The notes below the pieces were generated by a model. That model had not been told where the DNA came from. It saw only the letters and a program-made list of their open reading frames with translations, and did not search any database. Below, in pieces: positions 8,453 to 15,774 of a stretch of DNA of 64,000 nucleotides (within the stretch, counting starts at the first letter, position 1; every line of letters begins with the position of its first letter). The translations under genes and the position numbers were made by a program. The stretch comes from a virus. The stretch lies in the IMG/VR virus record IMGVR_UViG_3300033149_004284, positions 1-64,000 of that record; one strand, 5' to 3'.

Positions 8453-8944
8453 ATGAGTATGGAGAGTAGCGATCTTGGCGCAGGGGATGTCAAAGTTCTC
8501 AAGTCCCAGTATAACAACCTAAGGACAGACGTCAAGAATACTAGCAATCGCATAGTCTGTATTTGGGTTCCGGTTTTACTCAGTGGAGTGGCGACTACTA
8601 CTTCGACAACTTACGTAACTGTGCCTGTAGCTGGCAAAAGTGCGCTTGGCGTTCCTATAGATACTTCTCATCCCAAAACAGAGGGTGCTGGAACAGGAAC
8701 CTATAGATTCTATGCTTGGCTGCGGACAGTAGGTTCGGGGCTGGCAACAGGATACGTAAGATTGACTTATGCAGGAGGGACGTTGGAGCTTACTTCAACT
8801 CATGATGACCATGACATATACAGGGTAAACGATACCTTCTCTCCGTCCTCAGGCGTTTCAGATCTTTCCTTGGAGATAAAGACTAGCGATGCCGCGAAGG
8901 ATGTATATCTCTACGGTGCAATGGTGCAGGTTTGCATAACTTAG
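8453..8944 (+). CDS. Tail-module protein of unknown function
   Basis: A 163-aa protein: a short helical start (DVKVLKSQYNNLRTDVKN) then a beta-rich, Thr/Gly-rich body (ATTTSTTYVTVPVAG, YRFYAWLRTVGSG). The architecture, an N-terminal helix followed by a beta-sandwich, suits a fibre-type virion protein. The family is not recognised. The start lies four bases after the preceding stop. Confidence 0.7.
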   Translation: MSMESSDLGAGDVKVLKSQYNNLRTDVKNTSNRIVCIWVPVLLSGVATTTSTTYVTVPVAGKSALGVPIDTSHPKTEGAGTGTYRFYAWLRTVGSGLATGYVRLTYAGGTLELTSTHDDHDIYRVNDTFSPSSGVSDLSLEIKTSDAAKDVYLYGAMVQVCIT

Positions 8945-8961
8945 TAGATGGTAGAGGATAG

Positions 8962-9141
8962 ATGGTAGGTGGACTGGAGTCGCTAGTAGACGTCCCAAGG
9001 ATACTACCTGGGCCTAAGATAGCAGGTGGCCCAGGTCCTGAGTCTGTGATAGCAGGTGGCCCAGGACCGTCGCCCAAGCGATCCTGGACCCGTGAGTCTG
9101 GGCAACTCACAACCTGCCGGAGGAAAGCATGCCCAACTTGA
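8962..9141 (+). CDS. Small repeat protein, 59 aa
   Basis: A short frame in the gap between two tail genes, with AGAGGATAG before its ATG. It contains a 10-residue tandem repeat (IAGGPGPESV / IAGGPGPSPK) from a 30-base DNA repeat at 9018-9065. The repeat keeps the frame, which supports coding. The C-terminus is Cys/Arg-rich. Function unknown; the frame could also be chance. Confidence 0.45.
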   Translation: MVGGLESLVDVPRILPGPKIAGGPGPESVIAGGPGPSPKRSWTRESGQLTTCRRKACPT

Positions 9142-9199
9142 CTTCTGATCACTCTTATTATACCATGTTCAGGGAGTTTCGTCAAGGAGAAAGACAGCT

Positions 9200-9511
9200 A
9201 TGACTTACATCAGTGTACATTCAGGACAACCTTACGCCTACGAAAGCATCACAGTCGGAGATTCGGCGGTAGGTCTGACTGCTGATTATCTAGCCCCTGA
9301 TGGGGCTGCTCCGCCTATTGCAGCCTTGCTCAGCCTGGAGACAGCCGCAATACGGTTCAGGATGGACGGGACCGACCCTACTTCTAGTGAGGGACACCTC
9401 CTGGCCAGTGGGGACGAACTAACTATCTCCAGCATTAATGCTCTCAGGGCGTTCAGGGCCATTAGAGACACGGAAACGAATGGCACTCTCAGAGTCACCT
9501 ACCTAAGATAG
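9200..9511 (+). CDS. Small virion-associated protein (AAIRFRMDGTDPTSSEGH family)
   Basis: A 103-aa protein with SITVGDSAVGLTADYL, AAIRFRMDGTDPTSSEGH and the ending GTLRVTYLR. This set of motifs marks a small beta-rich protein family found near tail and lysis genes in many phages; its role is not established. AAGGAG stands eight bases before the ATG. Confidence 0.8.
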   Translation: MTYISVHSGQPYAYESITVGDSAVGLTADYLAPDGAAPPIAALLSLETAAIRFRMDGTDPTSSEGHLLASGDELTISSINALRAFRAIRDTETNGTLRVTYLR

Positions 9512-9521
9512 GAGTAGAGAC

Positions 9522-9821
9522 ATGGAGCTTCGAGAATTTCTAGCATGGATTATCTCCGGTGGCGGGGCCGGCGTGCTTGCTTACCTGCTTATGGGGCAGA
9601 TTGCGGGGCTGGCGAACCTAGCCCCCAAATGCAAACGCGCTGTAACCTTCTTGCTAAGCGCTGTCCTGGCCATGGCTGCTTATACTGTGGCGGCCTACGC
9701 TGGCTACCAAGACCTCCCTCAGACGGGTTTCGTCTGGGTAGAGAAACTGTTTCTTGTAGCCAGTACAAGCTTTGGCCTGGCCACTCTCATCCACACGAGA
9801 GAACTGAGGCCAAGGGGCTAG
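9522..9821 (+). CDS. Putative holin
   Basis: A 99-aa protein with three hydrophobic segments: about 5-25 (FLAWIISGGGAGVLAYLLMG), 40-62 (AVTFLLSAVLAMAAYTVAAY) and 72-90 (VWVEKLFLVASTSFGLATLI), and a charged tail (HTRELRPRG). Size, topology and position at the end of the tail/lysis operon fit a holin that lets the upstream hydrolase reach the wall. No specific holin family is recognised. It is the last plus-strand gene before the convergent minus block. Confidence 0.65.
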   Translation: MELREFLAWIISGGGAGVLAYLLMGQIAGLANLAPKCKRAVTFLLSAVLAMAAYTVAAYAGYQDLPQTGFVWVEKLFLVASTSFGLATLIHTRELRPRG

Positions 9822-9840
9822 GGCATCTGCAACATATCTA

Positions 9841-10149
9841 TCAACCGGCAACCTGTTCAGGCGTAATTTCGATGTGCTCGCTGGGAGATATTTCCTTAGC
9901 GATCTTCATCAAAGCCCTGTGCACCGCCAAGTTCTTGCCCGCCTCTGCATCCCAAGTGAGACGCATTGTGGCAAAGCCAAACGCCTGCATAGCTGGGTAG
10001 TCGATGTGCCGCAGAAGTATCTTTACCGCTGTGTGTGGACACTCCTGCCAGCATTCTACTAGCATATCCTTGTCATGGGATTCGTACAATCCCCAAAGCC
10101 GCTGGAGCAAGTCGTCGCCGACAGGTCTCGGCGTCTGCGAGTCATCCAT
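9841..10149 (-). CDS. Small acidic helical protein, unknown
   Basis: A 102-aa protein beginning MDDSQTPRPVGDDLLQRLWG. The start at 10149 is fixed by AGGAGGAGG just upstream. The sequence is helical with His, Cys and Trp (ECWQECPHTAVKILLRH). It is the most distal gene of the long leftward block and ends 20 bases from the convergent plus-strand operon. No function can be assigned. Confidence 0.65.
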   Translation of the reverse strand: MDDSQTPRPVGDDLLQRLWGLYESHDKDMLVECWQECPHTAVKILLRHIDYPAMQAFGFATMRLTWDAEAGKNLAVHRALMKIAKEISPSEHIEITPEQVAG

Positions 10150-10179
10150 TTCCTCCTCCTCTCTGTGTTGGGATTCGTC

Positions 10180-10303
10180 ATGGTGCGGGGTGAGAGTCGA
10201 ACTCACCAGGGGCATCTAGCACTGTCTCGATGCCATGCTCTCCAACCAGTATGGTTGATGTTCAGTGAGACATCCTGCCTTCCGGGCAGGCCACCCGCAC
10301 CAT
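10180..10303 (-). ncRNA. tRNA-like RNA with 8+5 bp acceptor/T stack and extra hairpins
   Basis: Read on the minus strand, the ends pair perfectly (9 bp, ATGGTGCGG with CCGCACCAT). Just inside the 3' arm is a T-arm (GTGAG-TTCGACT-CTCAC) with the canonical loop. The acceptor can be counted as 8 bp (GGTGCGGG/CCCGCACC) on a 5-bp T-stem, as in bacterial selenocysteine tRNA. A 6-bp D-like hairpin (CCTGCC-CGGAA-GGCAGG) and a 5-bp arm with an 8-base loop (GATGT-CTCACTGA-ACATC) follow, then two further hairpins before the T-arm. It lies in a gap between genes. The anticodon is not clear and no CCA is encoded after the acceptor. Confidence 0.5.
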
Positions 10304-10307
10304 ACAG

Positions 10308-10556
10308 TCATTCCCCGGCCTCTGCGCTTAGTTTCTCTAGCAGTTGTAGGATCCGCGCCCAGGGGCATATGTCCTTGTGTAAGTCAGGGTTGCCCCAGTC
10401 CCACGAGCCAAGCCTGGCATTGCACCAATCACAATACCAAGCAGAGATGTCTTCGTCATAATCGCGCTCGCCTGTTCGGAGACATTCTACTGGAGGATGA
10501 TACTCTTTTTCGCGAATCTCTTTGAGAATAGCAGCCGCTTCAGTCTGAGTCCACAT
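10308..10556 (-). CDS. Small zinc-binding-like protein
   Basis: An 82-aa acidic protein with a Cys/His cluster (AWYCDWCNARLGSWDWG ... HKDICPW), likely a zinc ribbon, and a helical N-terminus (TEAAAILKEIREKEYH). AAGGAG precedes the start. Function unknown; one of many small zinc-ribbon genes in this block. Confidence 0.65.
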   Translation of the reverse strand: MWTQTEAAAILKEIREKEYHPPVECLRTGERDYDEDISAWYCDWCNARLGSWDWGNPDLHKDICPWARILQLLEKLSAEAGE

Positions 10557-10559
10557 GGT

Positions 10560-10802
10560 TCAATGATCTCCTTTCGCATACTCAAGACAAAGCCTATCTT
10601 CATTCACTTCCTGGCTCCATAGACCATCACATCTGTACCATCCGCGTGATGCCATGGCTGACTCGAAATCTTGCAAGGAGATGCCAAAGCAGGTCAATAG
10701 CAAGTACGCATCGTCGTCAGTGAAAGTGAAGCCTGGTATTGCGCTGATCTTGCGCTCTAGGGTATCCCATACTGCCATTTGGCATTTAGGACAGAGATTC
10801 AT
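10560..10802 (-). CDS. Small Cys-containing protein, unknown
   Basis: An 80-aa protein starting MNLCPKCQMAVWDTLERK, so a CxxC lies at the very N-terminus. The ATG at 10802 overlaps the stop of the upstream gene (ATGA), which decides this start over longer ones. The rest is helical with FTFTDDDAYLLLTCFGISL. Not recognised. Confidence 0.6.
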   Translation of the reverse strand: MNLCPKCQMAVWDTLERKISAIPGFTFTDDDAYLLLTCFGISLQDFESAMASRGWYRCDGLWSQEVNEDRLCLEYAKGDH

Positions 10803-11359
10803 TGGGCTGCCGCACATTGCTGACAGATGCCATTCGCCATATCTTGCTCCAAGCACATGGCACCACATCGGGAGCACTCTGCCCAAGGCCGTTGTTCTAC
10901 TTGCTGTACGAGCCATGCTACCACTTTGCCTGTATCCTCCTCGACCAATTCACCAAGTTCTGGATGGGCCTCAAGATATAGTCTCTGCCCCATTTGTACC
11001 GCCTTTGCATATAAGGCGAAACTCGCACGAAGGCCCTGCAGCTCCTCAAGCACGGCAGGATAGCCTTCACGCATGGCAGCGATGAGCGCAAAGTTGGCAT
11101 CGTACTGATGACGAAATTCGTCTTGGCGGTATTGTTGATCTGGTGCCGAGCGACACTCAGAAACGATTAGAAAGTAATCGCCATCGCTGTGAATCTCATT
11201 GTGCATGCCATCGTAACGCCAAGGCCCCTTCGTCGCAGTGTTACAAAGAGCGATCTGCTCCTCGATCCAGTCGTCGGTTACAGGCCCACGAAACGCAATT
11301 TTTCCTTCTGCTTTAGCAAGACCGTCGCCTGCCTCCACTTCTGTTCTGTAAGTCTCCAT
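10799..11359 (-). CDS. Ea22-like phage protein with C-terminal zinc ribbon
   Basis: A 186-aa protein. The central part (TKGPWRYDGMHNEIHSDGD ... YDANFALIAAMREGYPAVLE) resembles the Ead/Ea22-like family of phage accessory proteins. A zinc ribbon (CSRCGAMCLE ... GICQQC) closes the protein. GGAGGAGGAAG before ATG 11359 fixes the start. The role of Ea22-like proteins is poorly known; they are typically early, non-essential genes. Confidence 0.6.
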   Translation of the reverse strand: METYRTEVEAGDGLAKAEGKIAFRGPVTDDWIEEQIALCNTATKGPWRYDGMHNEIHSDGDYFLIVSECRSAPDQQYRQDEFRHQYDANFALIAAMREGYPAVLEELQGLRASFALYAKAVQMGQRLYLEAHPELGELVEEDTGKVVAWLVQQVEQRPWAECSRCGAMCLEQDMANGICQQCAAAQ

Positions 11360-11373
11360 CTTCCTCCTCCATG

Positions 11374-11640
11374 TCATTCTTCCTCCAGGGTCCATTGGGT
11401 AACTACCTTTTGGGGTTTGGGTACTACTATCCTGCCCTTGATAATAAGCATTGGTCTGCACTTCTCCCCAGTATCCCAGCAGGCAGGGGCACAATTGGCA
11501 ATACCATCTTGAAACGTAACGCATCCAAAGTATCCCTTGTCAAGATGTTGTTTAATACCAGTCCGATCATACTGCCTAATGGAAGCCTCACCATCCTCGC
11601 TAACGATGATCACAAAATACGAATCAGGTGTCTTGCTCAT
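11374..11640 (-). CDS. Hypothetical protein, 88 aa
   Basis: A beta-rich protein (MSKTPDSYFVIIVSEDGEAS, RPMLIIKGRIVVPKPQK) with three Cys. GAGGAGGAAAC precedes the start. No family recognised. Confidence 0.6.
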   Translation of the reverse strand: MSKTPDSYFVIIVSEDGEASIRQYDRTGIKQHLDKGYFGCVTFQDGIANCAPACWDTGEKCRPMLIIKGRIVVPKPQKVVTQWTLEEE

Positions 11641-11663
11641 GTTTCCTCCTCATGTCACATACT

Positions 11664-12005
11664 TTACTCGTCTCTGAATCGCTCCTCGATGCAAGCAGCT
11701 AACAGCAAGAGATAATTGCGCGCATCTGCAAATCGCTGCTTGAGTCCCTCGCCGCCATCTGGGTTTATCCAACACCACTTAGTATCTCCCTTCTGCACAG
11801 CCATGTTGATGCTTTGCAGATGCTTGAGCAGATAGGTCATGGCTACCTGAGGCATGGTGCGGTCTTCAAACGTAGCAATCTGTCTGAAGTTCAAGAGACG
11901 GTCGGTGGTGGATGCGTACTCCTCGGCTTTGAATCCCATCAATTCATGCTCACGTTTTTCAAACTCCTCGCAAAGTGCCTGGAACTGTTCTGGGGACATT
12001 CTCAT
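11664..12005 (-). CDS. Helical phage protein resembling nucleotide-modification-associated domain proteins
   Basis: A 113-aa helical protein with FKAEEYASTTDRLLNFRQIA and RFADARNYLLLLAACIEER. The spacing of KHL, an R..D..NYL helix and a terminal E-rich helix recalls the Nmad1/DUF-type phage proteins linked to modified nucleotides, but the match is weak and no catalytic residues are visible. The start at ATG 12005 has GAGGAGAG upstream. Confidence 0.5.
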   Translation of the reverse strand: MRMSPEQFQALCEEFEKREHELMGFKAEEYASTTDRLLNFRQIATFEDRTMPQVAMTYLLKHLQSINMAVQKGDTKWCWINPDGGEGLKQRFADARNYLLLLAACIEERFRDE

Positions 12006-12024
12006 ATTCTCTCTCCTCACATGG

Positions 12025-12234
12025 CTACTCTCGTAACTTCTCAATCGCTCGGCGAAACCTTTTCGCAACTCCCTGGTGTGACATGTGATACACGTCCGCT
12101 ATTTGCCGGAAACTAAGCCCCATGTACCGCAATGCTATTAACAGGCGGTCGTCGGGGCGCAGGAAGTCTAGTTTGCGCTCAAAGTCGATGGCGTCATCCA
12201 CCCAATCTGTGCCTCTGGCGTATTCTCTCCCCAT
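12025..12234 (-). CDS. Sigma-70 region 4-like DNA-binding protein
   Basis: A 69-aa protein whose last 40 residues form a sigma region 4-type helix-turn-helix: DDRLLIALRYMGLSFRQIAD then VYHMSHQGVAKRFRRAIEKL. It lacks regions 2 and 3, so it is more likely a promoter-region regulator than a full sigma factor. The start overlaps the upstream gene by 41 bases. It may control transcription within the phage; which promoters is not visible. Confidence 0.65.
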   Translation of the reverse strand: MGREYARGTDWVDDAIDFERKLDFLRPDDRLLIALRYMGLSFRQIADVYHMSHQGVAKRFRRAIEKLRE

Positions 12235-12649
12235 AGTTGTCTTTAGTCCATCCTTGGTCTATACACCAGCCACATAATCCGTCTTTGCCCTCTGGCGCTT
12301 CTGATAGCAGAACCTCGCATAGACAGCATTTCGGCGAATTATTCTTCCGCCAGCTACGGTGTAGCGGTTCATTGCGCCGCTTCAGTAGCTTCAATACAGC
12401 CTGTCCACTAAGCCCAAAAGGTTCGCCTGCTCTCTTTGCTCCCATACCATCTCGATACCGTGCAACGATCTCATCACCGTGCTCCTCGGCCAGCATTGTC
12501 TTCTGGCGGGTGCTCAGACGTATCGGCTCCCCCATGCTAACTAGGATGGCCCGTGTTCTCTCTTGGCTCAAACCAAAGAGTGCCCCTGCTCGTTTCATGG
12601 AACCGATTTCCCGATACCGCTCGACTACTTGCTCTGCTACGGTCTTCAT
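12194..12649 (-). CDS. Double helix-turn-helix protein with C-terminal zinc ribbon
   Basis: A 151-aa protein with two similar HTH units (VVERYREIGSMKRAGALFGL and IVARYRDGMGAKRAGEPFGL, each followed by a recognition-like helix and EP) and a C-terminal CCLC ... CGWC ribbon. ATG 12649 overlaps the stop of the tiny membrane gene upstream, which decides the start. Probably a DNA-binding regulator working with the sigma-4-like gene it overlaps. Confidence 0.65.
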   Translation of the reverse strand: MKTVAEQVVERYREIGSMKRAGALFGLSQERTRAILVSMGEPIRLSTRQKTMLAEEHGDEIVARYRDGMGAKRAGEPFGLSGQAVLKLLKRRNEPLHRSWRKNNSPKCCLCEVLLSEAPEGKDGLCGWCIDQGWTKDNYGERIRQRHRLGG

Positions 12650-12783
12650 GGCCGCACTGCATAGAGTAACTTGAACAGCATCTCGTCGCCACACCACCAG
12701 CCCCAACGAGCAGAGATAGCGGCCCAGAAGATCGCCGTCCCAATAAACGCAAGCCACAGAATCTTTTCAAATAGGTTACGCAT
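12646..12783 (-). CDS. Tiny membrane protein, 45 aa
   Basis: A short frame beginning MRNLFEKILWLAFIGTAIFW, one membrane segment with Trp-rich flanks (SARWGWWCGDE). AAAGGAGAACG precedes its ATG at 12783 and its TGA overlaps the ATG of the double-HTH gene, so translation appears coupled. Unknown function; one of a series of such genes. Confidence 0.7.
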   Translation of the reverse strand: MRNLFEKILWLAFIGTAIFWAAISARWGWWCGDEMLFKLLYAVRP

Positions 12784-12793
12784 CGTTCTCCTT

Positions 12794-13009
12794 TCATCTT
12801 CCGTCTGGGTCCCACAGCGTAGCAAGTATCAGTGCCACGATCAGAAGAAACAATGTTGTGTAGAGAATAGGTAATACCTCCGATACAAGGTCGATAGGCG
12901 TTCCAGTGATCTTGCAGATAAGGGCCGCCAATGCTACAAAAGACGAAACTATTAAGTTGCCCATTGTTAGTGCCTTCAGTATCCGCCACAATACTTTCTT
13001 GACGTTCAC
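12794..13009 (-). CDS. Two-span membrane protein, 71 aa
   Basis: GTG start with AGAGGAGG eight bases upstream. Two hydrophobic segments (LIVSSFVALAALICKITG and VLPILYTTLFLLIVALIL) are separated by a short polar turn. Could be a holin-like or superinfection-type protein; nothing specific is recognised. Confidence 0.65.
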   Translation of the reverse strand: MNVKKVLWRILKALTMGNLIVSSFVALAALICKITGTPIDLVSEVLPILYTTLFLLIVALILATLWDPDGR

Positions 13010-13036
13010 TCTATTGCCTCCTCTGGTCTATAAGAA

Positions 13037-13399
13037 TCACTCCGTCAACATTTCCTTCCTCTTCTGCACCCAAGTAGTCTCCTCAAGGACAAGATGTGTC
13101 TCGTATCCGTCCCTTTCCCAATTCATATGAGCAGACATCTCTAATAGGAGGCCACTCAAATACAGAACTTTTAGACACGACGGAGACGAGCGCTGGTTAG
13201 GGCGTAGCGGGAATGAGCTCCAGGGCATAACCAGATTGATTCGCTCTCCAACCAAGGAATGCAACTGACAGACCACGGCCTTGTCATAGATTAATGTGTC
13301 TACATCCAACGATCTTCCCCTTATCGAGCCTGTGGTGAATATGGTATTGCAACTCAGATGAACATTATGCTCATCGGATTGTCTTTCTGTTGTATCCAT
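13037..13399 (-). CDS. Hypothetical protein, 120 aa
   Basis: Starts MDTTERQSDEHNVHLSCNTI with GAGGAAGAGG upstream. A beta/alpha mixture with several Cys and a charged C-terminus (VQKRKEMLTE). No family recognised. Confidence 0.6.
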   Translation of the reverse strand: MDTTERQSDEHNVHLSCNTIFTTGSIRGRSLDVDTLIYDKAVVCQLHSLVGERINLVMPWSSFPLRPNQRSSPSCLKVLYLSGLLLEMSAHMNWERDGYETHLVLEETTWVQKRKEMLTE

Positions 13400-13412
13400 C
13401 CTCTTCCTCAAT

Positions 13413-13526
13413 TCAAACAGATTGCTGGTCAAACGGTCTATTCGCCATCACTACAGGCCTCCCCGCAAGAATATGAACCCGTCCATAACGGATATGAACG
13501 TTGTCATATATTTGTACGCTGTTCAT
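13413..13526 (-). CDS. Small ORF, 37 aa
   Basis: A short frame (MNSVQIYDNVHIRYGRVHIL...) ends in TGA right before the ribosome site of the next gene, filling a gap of 139 bases. A purine-rich GGGGAAGAGAG lies upstream at long spacing. Not recognised. Confidence 0.45.
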   Translation of the reverse strand: MNSVQIYDNVHIRYGRVHILAGRPVVMANRPFDQQSV

Positions 13527-13571
13527 AAAGTGCGTCTCTCTTCCCCGAATGAATCCACCCCGTAACGGCTC

Positions 13572-13922
13572 TTACGGCATCACTATCCGAAAGTCTACGT
13601 CCCCGCCCAGGCAGTATCTCTTAATGAACATCTTGCGTTTGATTTTGAAATCCGCAGTCATCACCTTCTTGCTCCCCTTCACATCCTCAACGACTTTCTG
13701 TCCATTCTCCACATACGAGAAGTCGTCTATGTAGATGATGGGCCTTATCCACTTGCCCTGATAGCGGAAACCCTCCTGGAGCATGTGCCGAGTGTGTATT
13801 TTCAAGTCGGTTATCTCGCCAGCTCGCTCTAGCAGTTTCAGTTCGCCATATCGGGCAGCCTCGTCTAGCGAGTCGAATGTGAAGCCATCCTTGCGCGTCT
13901 TCACATTGTGCCATTTGCTCAT
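13572..13922 (-). CDS. DUF1064 family nuclease-like protein
   Basis: A 116-aa protein with the DUF1064 pattern: GFTFDSLDEAARYGELKLLE, IIYIDDFSYVENG, VVEDVKGSKK and FKIKRKMF. The D ... E-x-VKG arrangement matches a PD-(D/E)xK nuclease core. These small phage enzymes are linked to DNA processing or branched-DNA cutting, though little is proven. A palindromic site lies just upstream of its start. Confidence 0.8.
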   Translation of the reverse strand: MSKWHNVKTRKDGFTFDSLDEAARYGELKLLERAGEITDLKIHTRHMLQEGFRYQGKWIRPIIYIDDFSYVENGQKVVEDVKGSKKVMTADFKIKRKMFIKRYCLGGDVDFRIVMP

Positions 13923-13938
13923 ATTCTTCCTCTCTTCT

Positions 13939-13980
13939 ATAACGAATCTATGACGAATCTATGCGCATAGAATTCGTTAT
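13939..13980. promoter_or_regulatory. Palindromic operator-like site upstream of the DUF1064 gene
   Basis: Forty-two bases with an outer inverted repeat (ATAACGAAT-CTATG against CATAGAATTCGTTAT), a 12-base perfect palindrome CTATGCGCATAG at 13959-13970, and a direct repeat of ACGAATCTATG. It ends 17 bases before the start of the DUF1064 gene. A repressor site or a structured ribosome-site element are both possible. Confidence 0.5.
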
Positions 13981-14055
13981 AGGGGGAATGTGGCTTACTC
14001 AGTTTCATCGGCAGATTCCAGATTTAACCGGGCAGACTCACCCTAGCCGCTATAT

Positions 14056-14874
14056 CTATTTATGTTGCGCCATCATAATAGCTGGACGAGACCAGCGCCG
14101 AGCAATGCCACGCCAGCATGTATCATAGAGAATCCTTTGCTTACTAACAGGCTGATAGAGCTGGGCAAATGGCATGAACCCCATATCCCATATCCGACGA
14201 AGCCGCAAGATTGCCTCATCTGGCGTCTCGCCGTGAAAACCGATGAGAACATAGCAGCGTAATTGCCTCCGCCTTAGAGGGGAGAGCTTATCTCTCACTG
14301 GCCGCAGATTGTCAATGGCTGTCTTGCTGTCAGCTGCGAAGAAAACCTGTCCTATCTTGAGCATCAAGAGTTGATCCGCCGCCCAGTCAGTTAGTAATCG
14401 GGAATCCAATCCTCCAGGAAAGCTGACAGCGCGATGTTGAGACCGCAGCATCTCAAAGACCTTGCTCTGATGTTTATGTGATGTTGCAAGCAAGTTGTTG
14501 TCCTGCACAATCCACCCTGGCATTATTGCAATCTCTTGGATGCCTCCCTCCCTCTTGGGCACAAGGCACCAGGGGCAGTGACGAGGGCAACCCCTGCTAG
14601 TGAATGTGACGCCAGGACGCACATACATCCCCGGCACAAACTCGCCTGGTGGGTTCTCATCTATCGCTGGGCCACCAATTTTGACAACGGGATAATACTG
14701 TGCCCAAGCGTCCCTCAAGCGATGCCCTTCCTCTACATCCCAAGTGAACGTCACCGATACATGCACTTCATCGGCTTCTGGCCTCCATAACGGGGGATCG
14801 CCGACGAATGCTAACGTATCCGTTGGCGTTATGCTTGTGCGTCTTGGGAACACTCTCAAAATGCGCCTGTTCAC
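14056..14874 (-). CDS. Radical SAM domain protein
   Basis: A 272-aa protein with the radical SAM cluster motif CPRHCPWC (C96, C100, C103) in TSRGCPRHCPWCLVPKREGG and a following barrel-like sequence (PGWIVQDNNLLATS, FAADSKTAIDNLRPV, CYVLIGFHGET). The enzyme should bind a 4Fe-4S cluster and cleave S-adenosylmethionine to a radical; the substrate is unknown. Related proteins occur in other phages. GTG start at 14874 with a G-rich site upstream. Confidence 0.8.
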   Translation of the reverse strand: MNRRILRVFPRRTSITPTDTLAFVGDPPLWRPEADEVHVSVTFTWDVEEGHRLRDAWAQYYPVVKIGGPAIDENPPGEFVPGMYVRPGVTFTSRGCPRHCPWCLVPKREGGIQEIAIMPGWIVQDNNLLATSHKHQSKVFEMLRSQHRAVSFPGGLDSRLLTDWAADQLLMLKIGQVFFAADSKTAIDNLRPVRDKLSPLRRRQLRCYVLIGFHGETPDEAILRLRRIWDMGFMPFAQLYQPVSKQRILYDTCWRGIARRWSRPAIMMAQHK

Positions 14875-14900
14875 TGCCCCCTACCTCGCGCTCAGATTGC

Positions 14901-15134
14901 TCATAGCATCCTCTTTTGCTTTGGCTCCGCAACTGGCCGAAAATGCTCTATCTTATGTATTGTCCAGATGAAAGCCTTAGCCGCCAGCTCAGGCGACCAC
15001 CCCGCGCGATACATGCCGCGGACAGCCTCTCCTAGAAAGTCAGCAAACGTGGTCTTGAACGCTCCATCCAATATCCCATTGAATCGTTTAGCCCAGATGT
15101 TCCAGGCATCTACCTTCTCATCGTCTTGAGACAT
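14901..15134 (-). CDS. Hypothetical helical protein, 77 aa
   Basis: Sequence MSQDDEKVDAWNIWAKRFNG followed by a helical body (AFKTTFADFLGEAVRGMYRA) with a Lys/Arg-rich tail. The start overlaps the preceding gene's end by 17 bases. Not recognised. Confidence 0.6.
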   Translation of the reverse strand: MSQDDEKVDAWNIWAKRFNGILDGAFKTTFADFLGEAVRGMYRAGWSPELAAKAFIWTIHKIEHFRPVAEPKQKRML

Positions 15135-15774
15135 CGTGCCTGCCTGTATCTACATTTGGCTCTAGGGTATAGACCCACACCCAGGGGCTGTCCTCCCATC
15201 GCGTGCCCGGCTTCTTGTGAAGTGATTCCCAATACTCTCTGTACCAGTCTCGATACTGACCATCGTAACGAGTTATGGGTATGTTAGGGAAGGCGTTCAG
15301 TGTCCCCTCAGCCACAATATCTCTGTCGCCGATGTCCTGCAACCCTTCTGGACGCACAGCCAATATCTTGACATAATAGCGACAGCTCCACTTGGGCATG
15401 AACATTGCGGGGAGTTTGCTCCGCTTCCATGTCCATTGTTTTGTCTCCACGCCTTCTGCAGCATGTCTACCGACAAACCAGGCCGGAGTTCCATCAGCCT
15501 GATAGACTACAATTCCACTCTCGCTGCGTTTCAGCCCTTCCCGTATCCAGCAGATAGTGCCTGGTGCGTAGGGCTGGTGCATGGCGACAAGTCTGCCTCG
15601 AAGCCTGTCTTTAGAATGACGCCAGTACCAAATGCCGTGCACCTCGTCTTGCCAGGGTATCCAGGAATTGCCAGGCGACAGCGGCCTTATCAGCCGTCTA
15701 GTCTGTGTCTTCTCCGCAGCCTGGTGAGCCAATATCGAACGTGTAGAATAGATTATGGGCCTTTCAGGAGTCAT
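15118..15774 (-). CDS. ASCH-like phage protein
   Basis: A 218-aa protein with PIIYSTRSILAHQAAEKTQT, RRLIRP, PGTICWIREGL, PAMFMPKWSCRYYVKILAVR and QDIGDRDIVAEGT, the pattern of a common phage ASCH-related protein (RNA- or nucleotide-binding PUA-like fold). Role in phage biology is not established. ATG 15774 is coupled to the stop of the upstream gene and has GGGAGGAAAG upstream. Confidence 0.7.
   Translation of the reverse strand: MTPERPIIYSTRSILAHQAAEKTQTRRLIRPLSPGNSWIPWQDEVHGIWYWRHSKDRLRGRLVAMHQPYAPGTICWIREGLKRSESGIVVYQADGTPAWFVGRHAAEGVETKQWTWKRSKLPAMFMPKWSCRYYVKILAVRPEGLQDIGDRDIVAEGTLNAFPNIPITRYDGQYRDWYREYWESLHKKPGTRWEDSPWVWVYTLEPNVDTGRHDVSRR

Noticed and set aside
9138-9166. TTGACT with TATACC/TACCAT as a plus-strand promoter
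   Set aside because: Spacing to any -10 match is poor (15 with TATACC) and the string overlaps the end of the small 59-aa frame in the middle of the tail operon.
9822-9840. Bidirectional terminator between convergent operons
   Set aside because: The 19-base gap contains no hairpin; if termination occurs here it must use other means.
10180-10303. Annotating this RNA as a standard tRNA with a named amino acid
   Set aside because: The anticodon arm has an 8-base loop with no clear anticodon, and two additional hairpins are present, so an amino-acid call cannot be supported.
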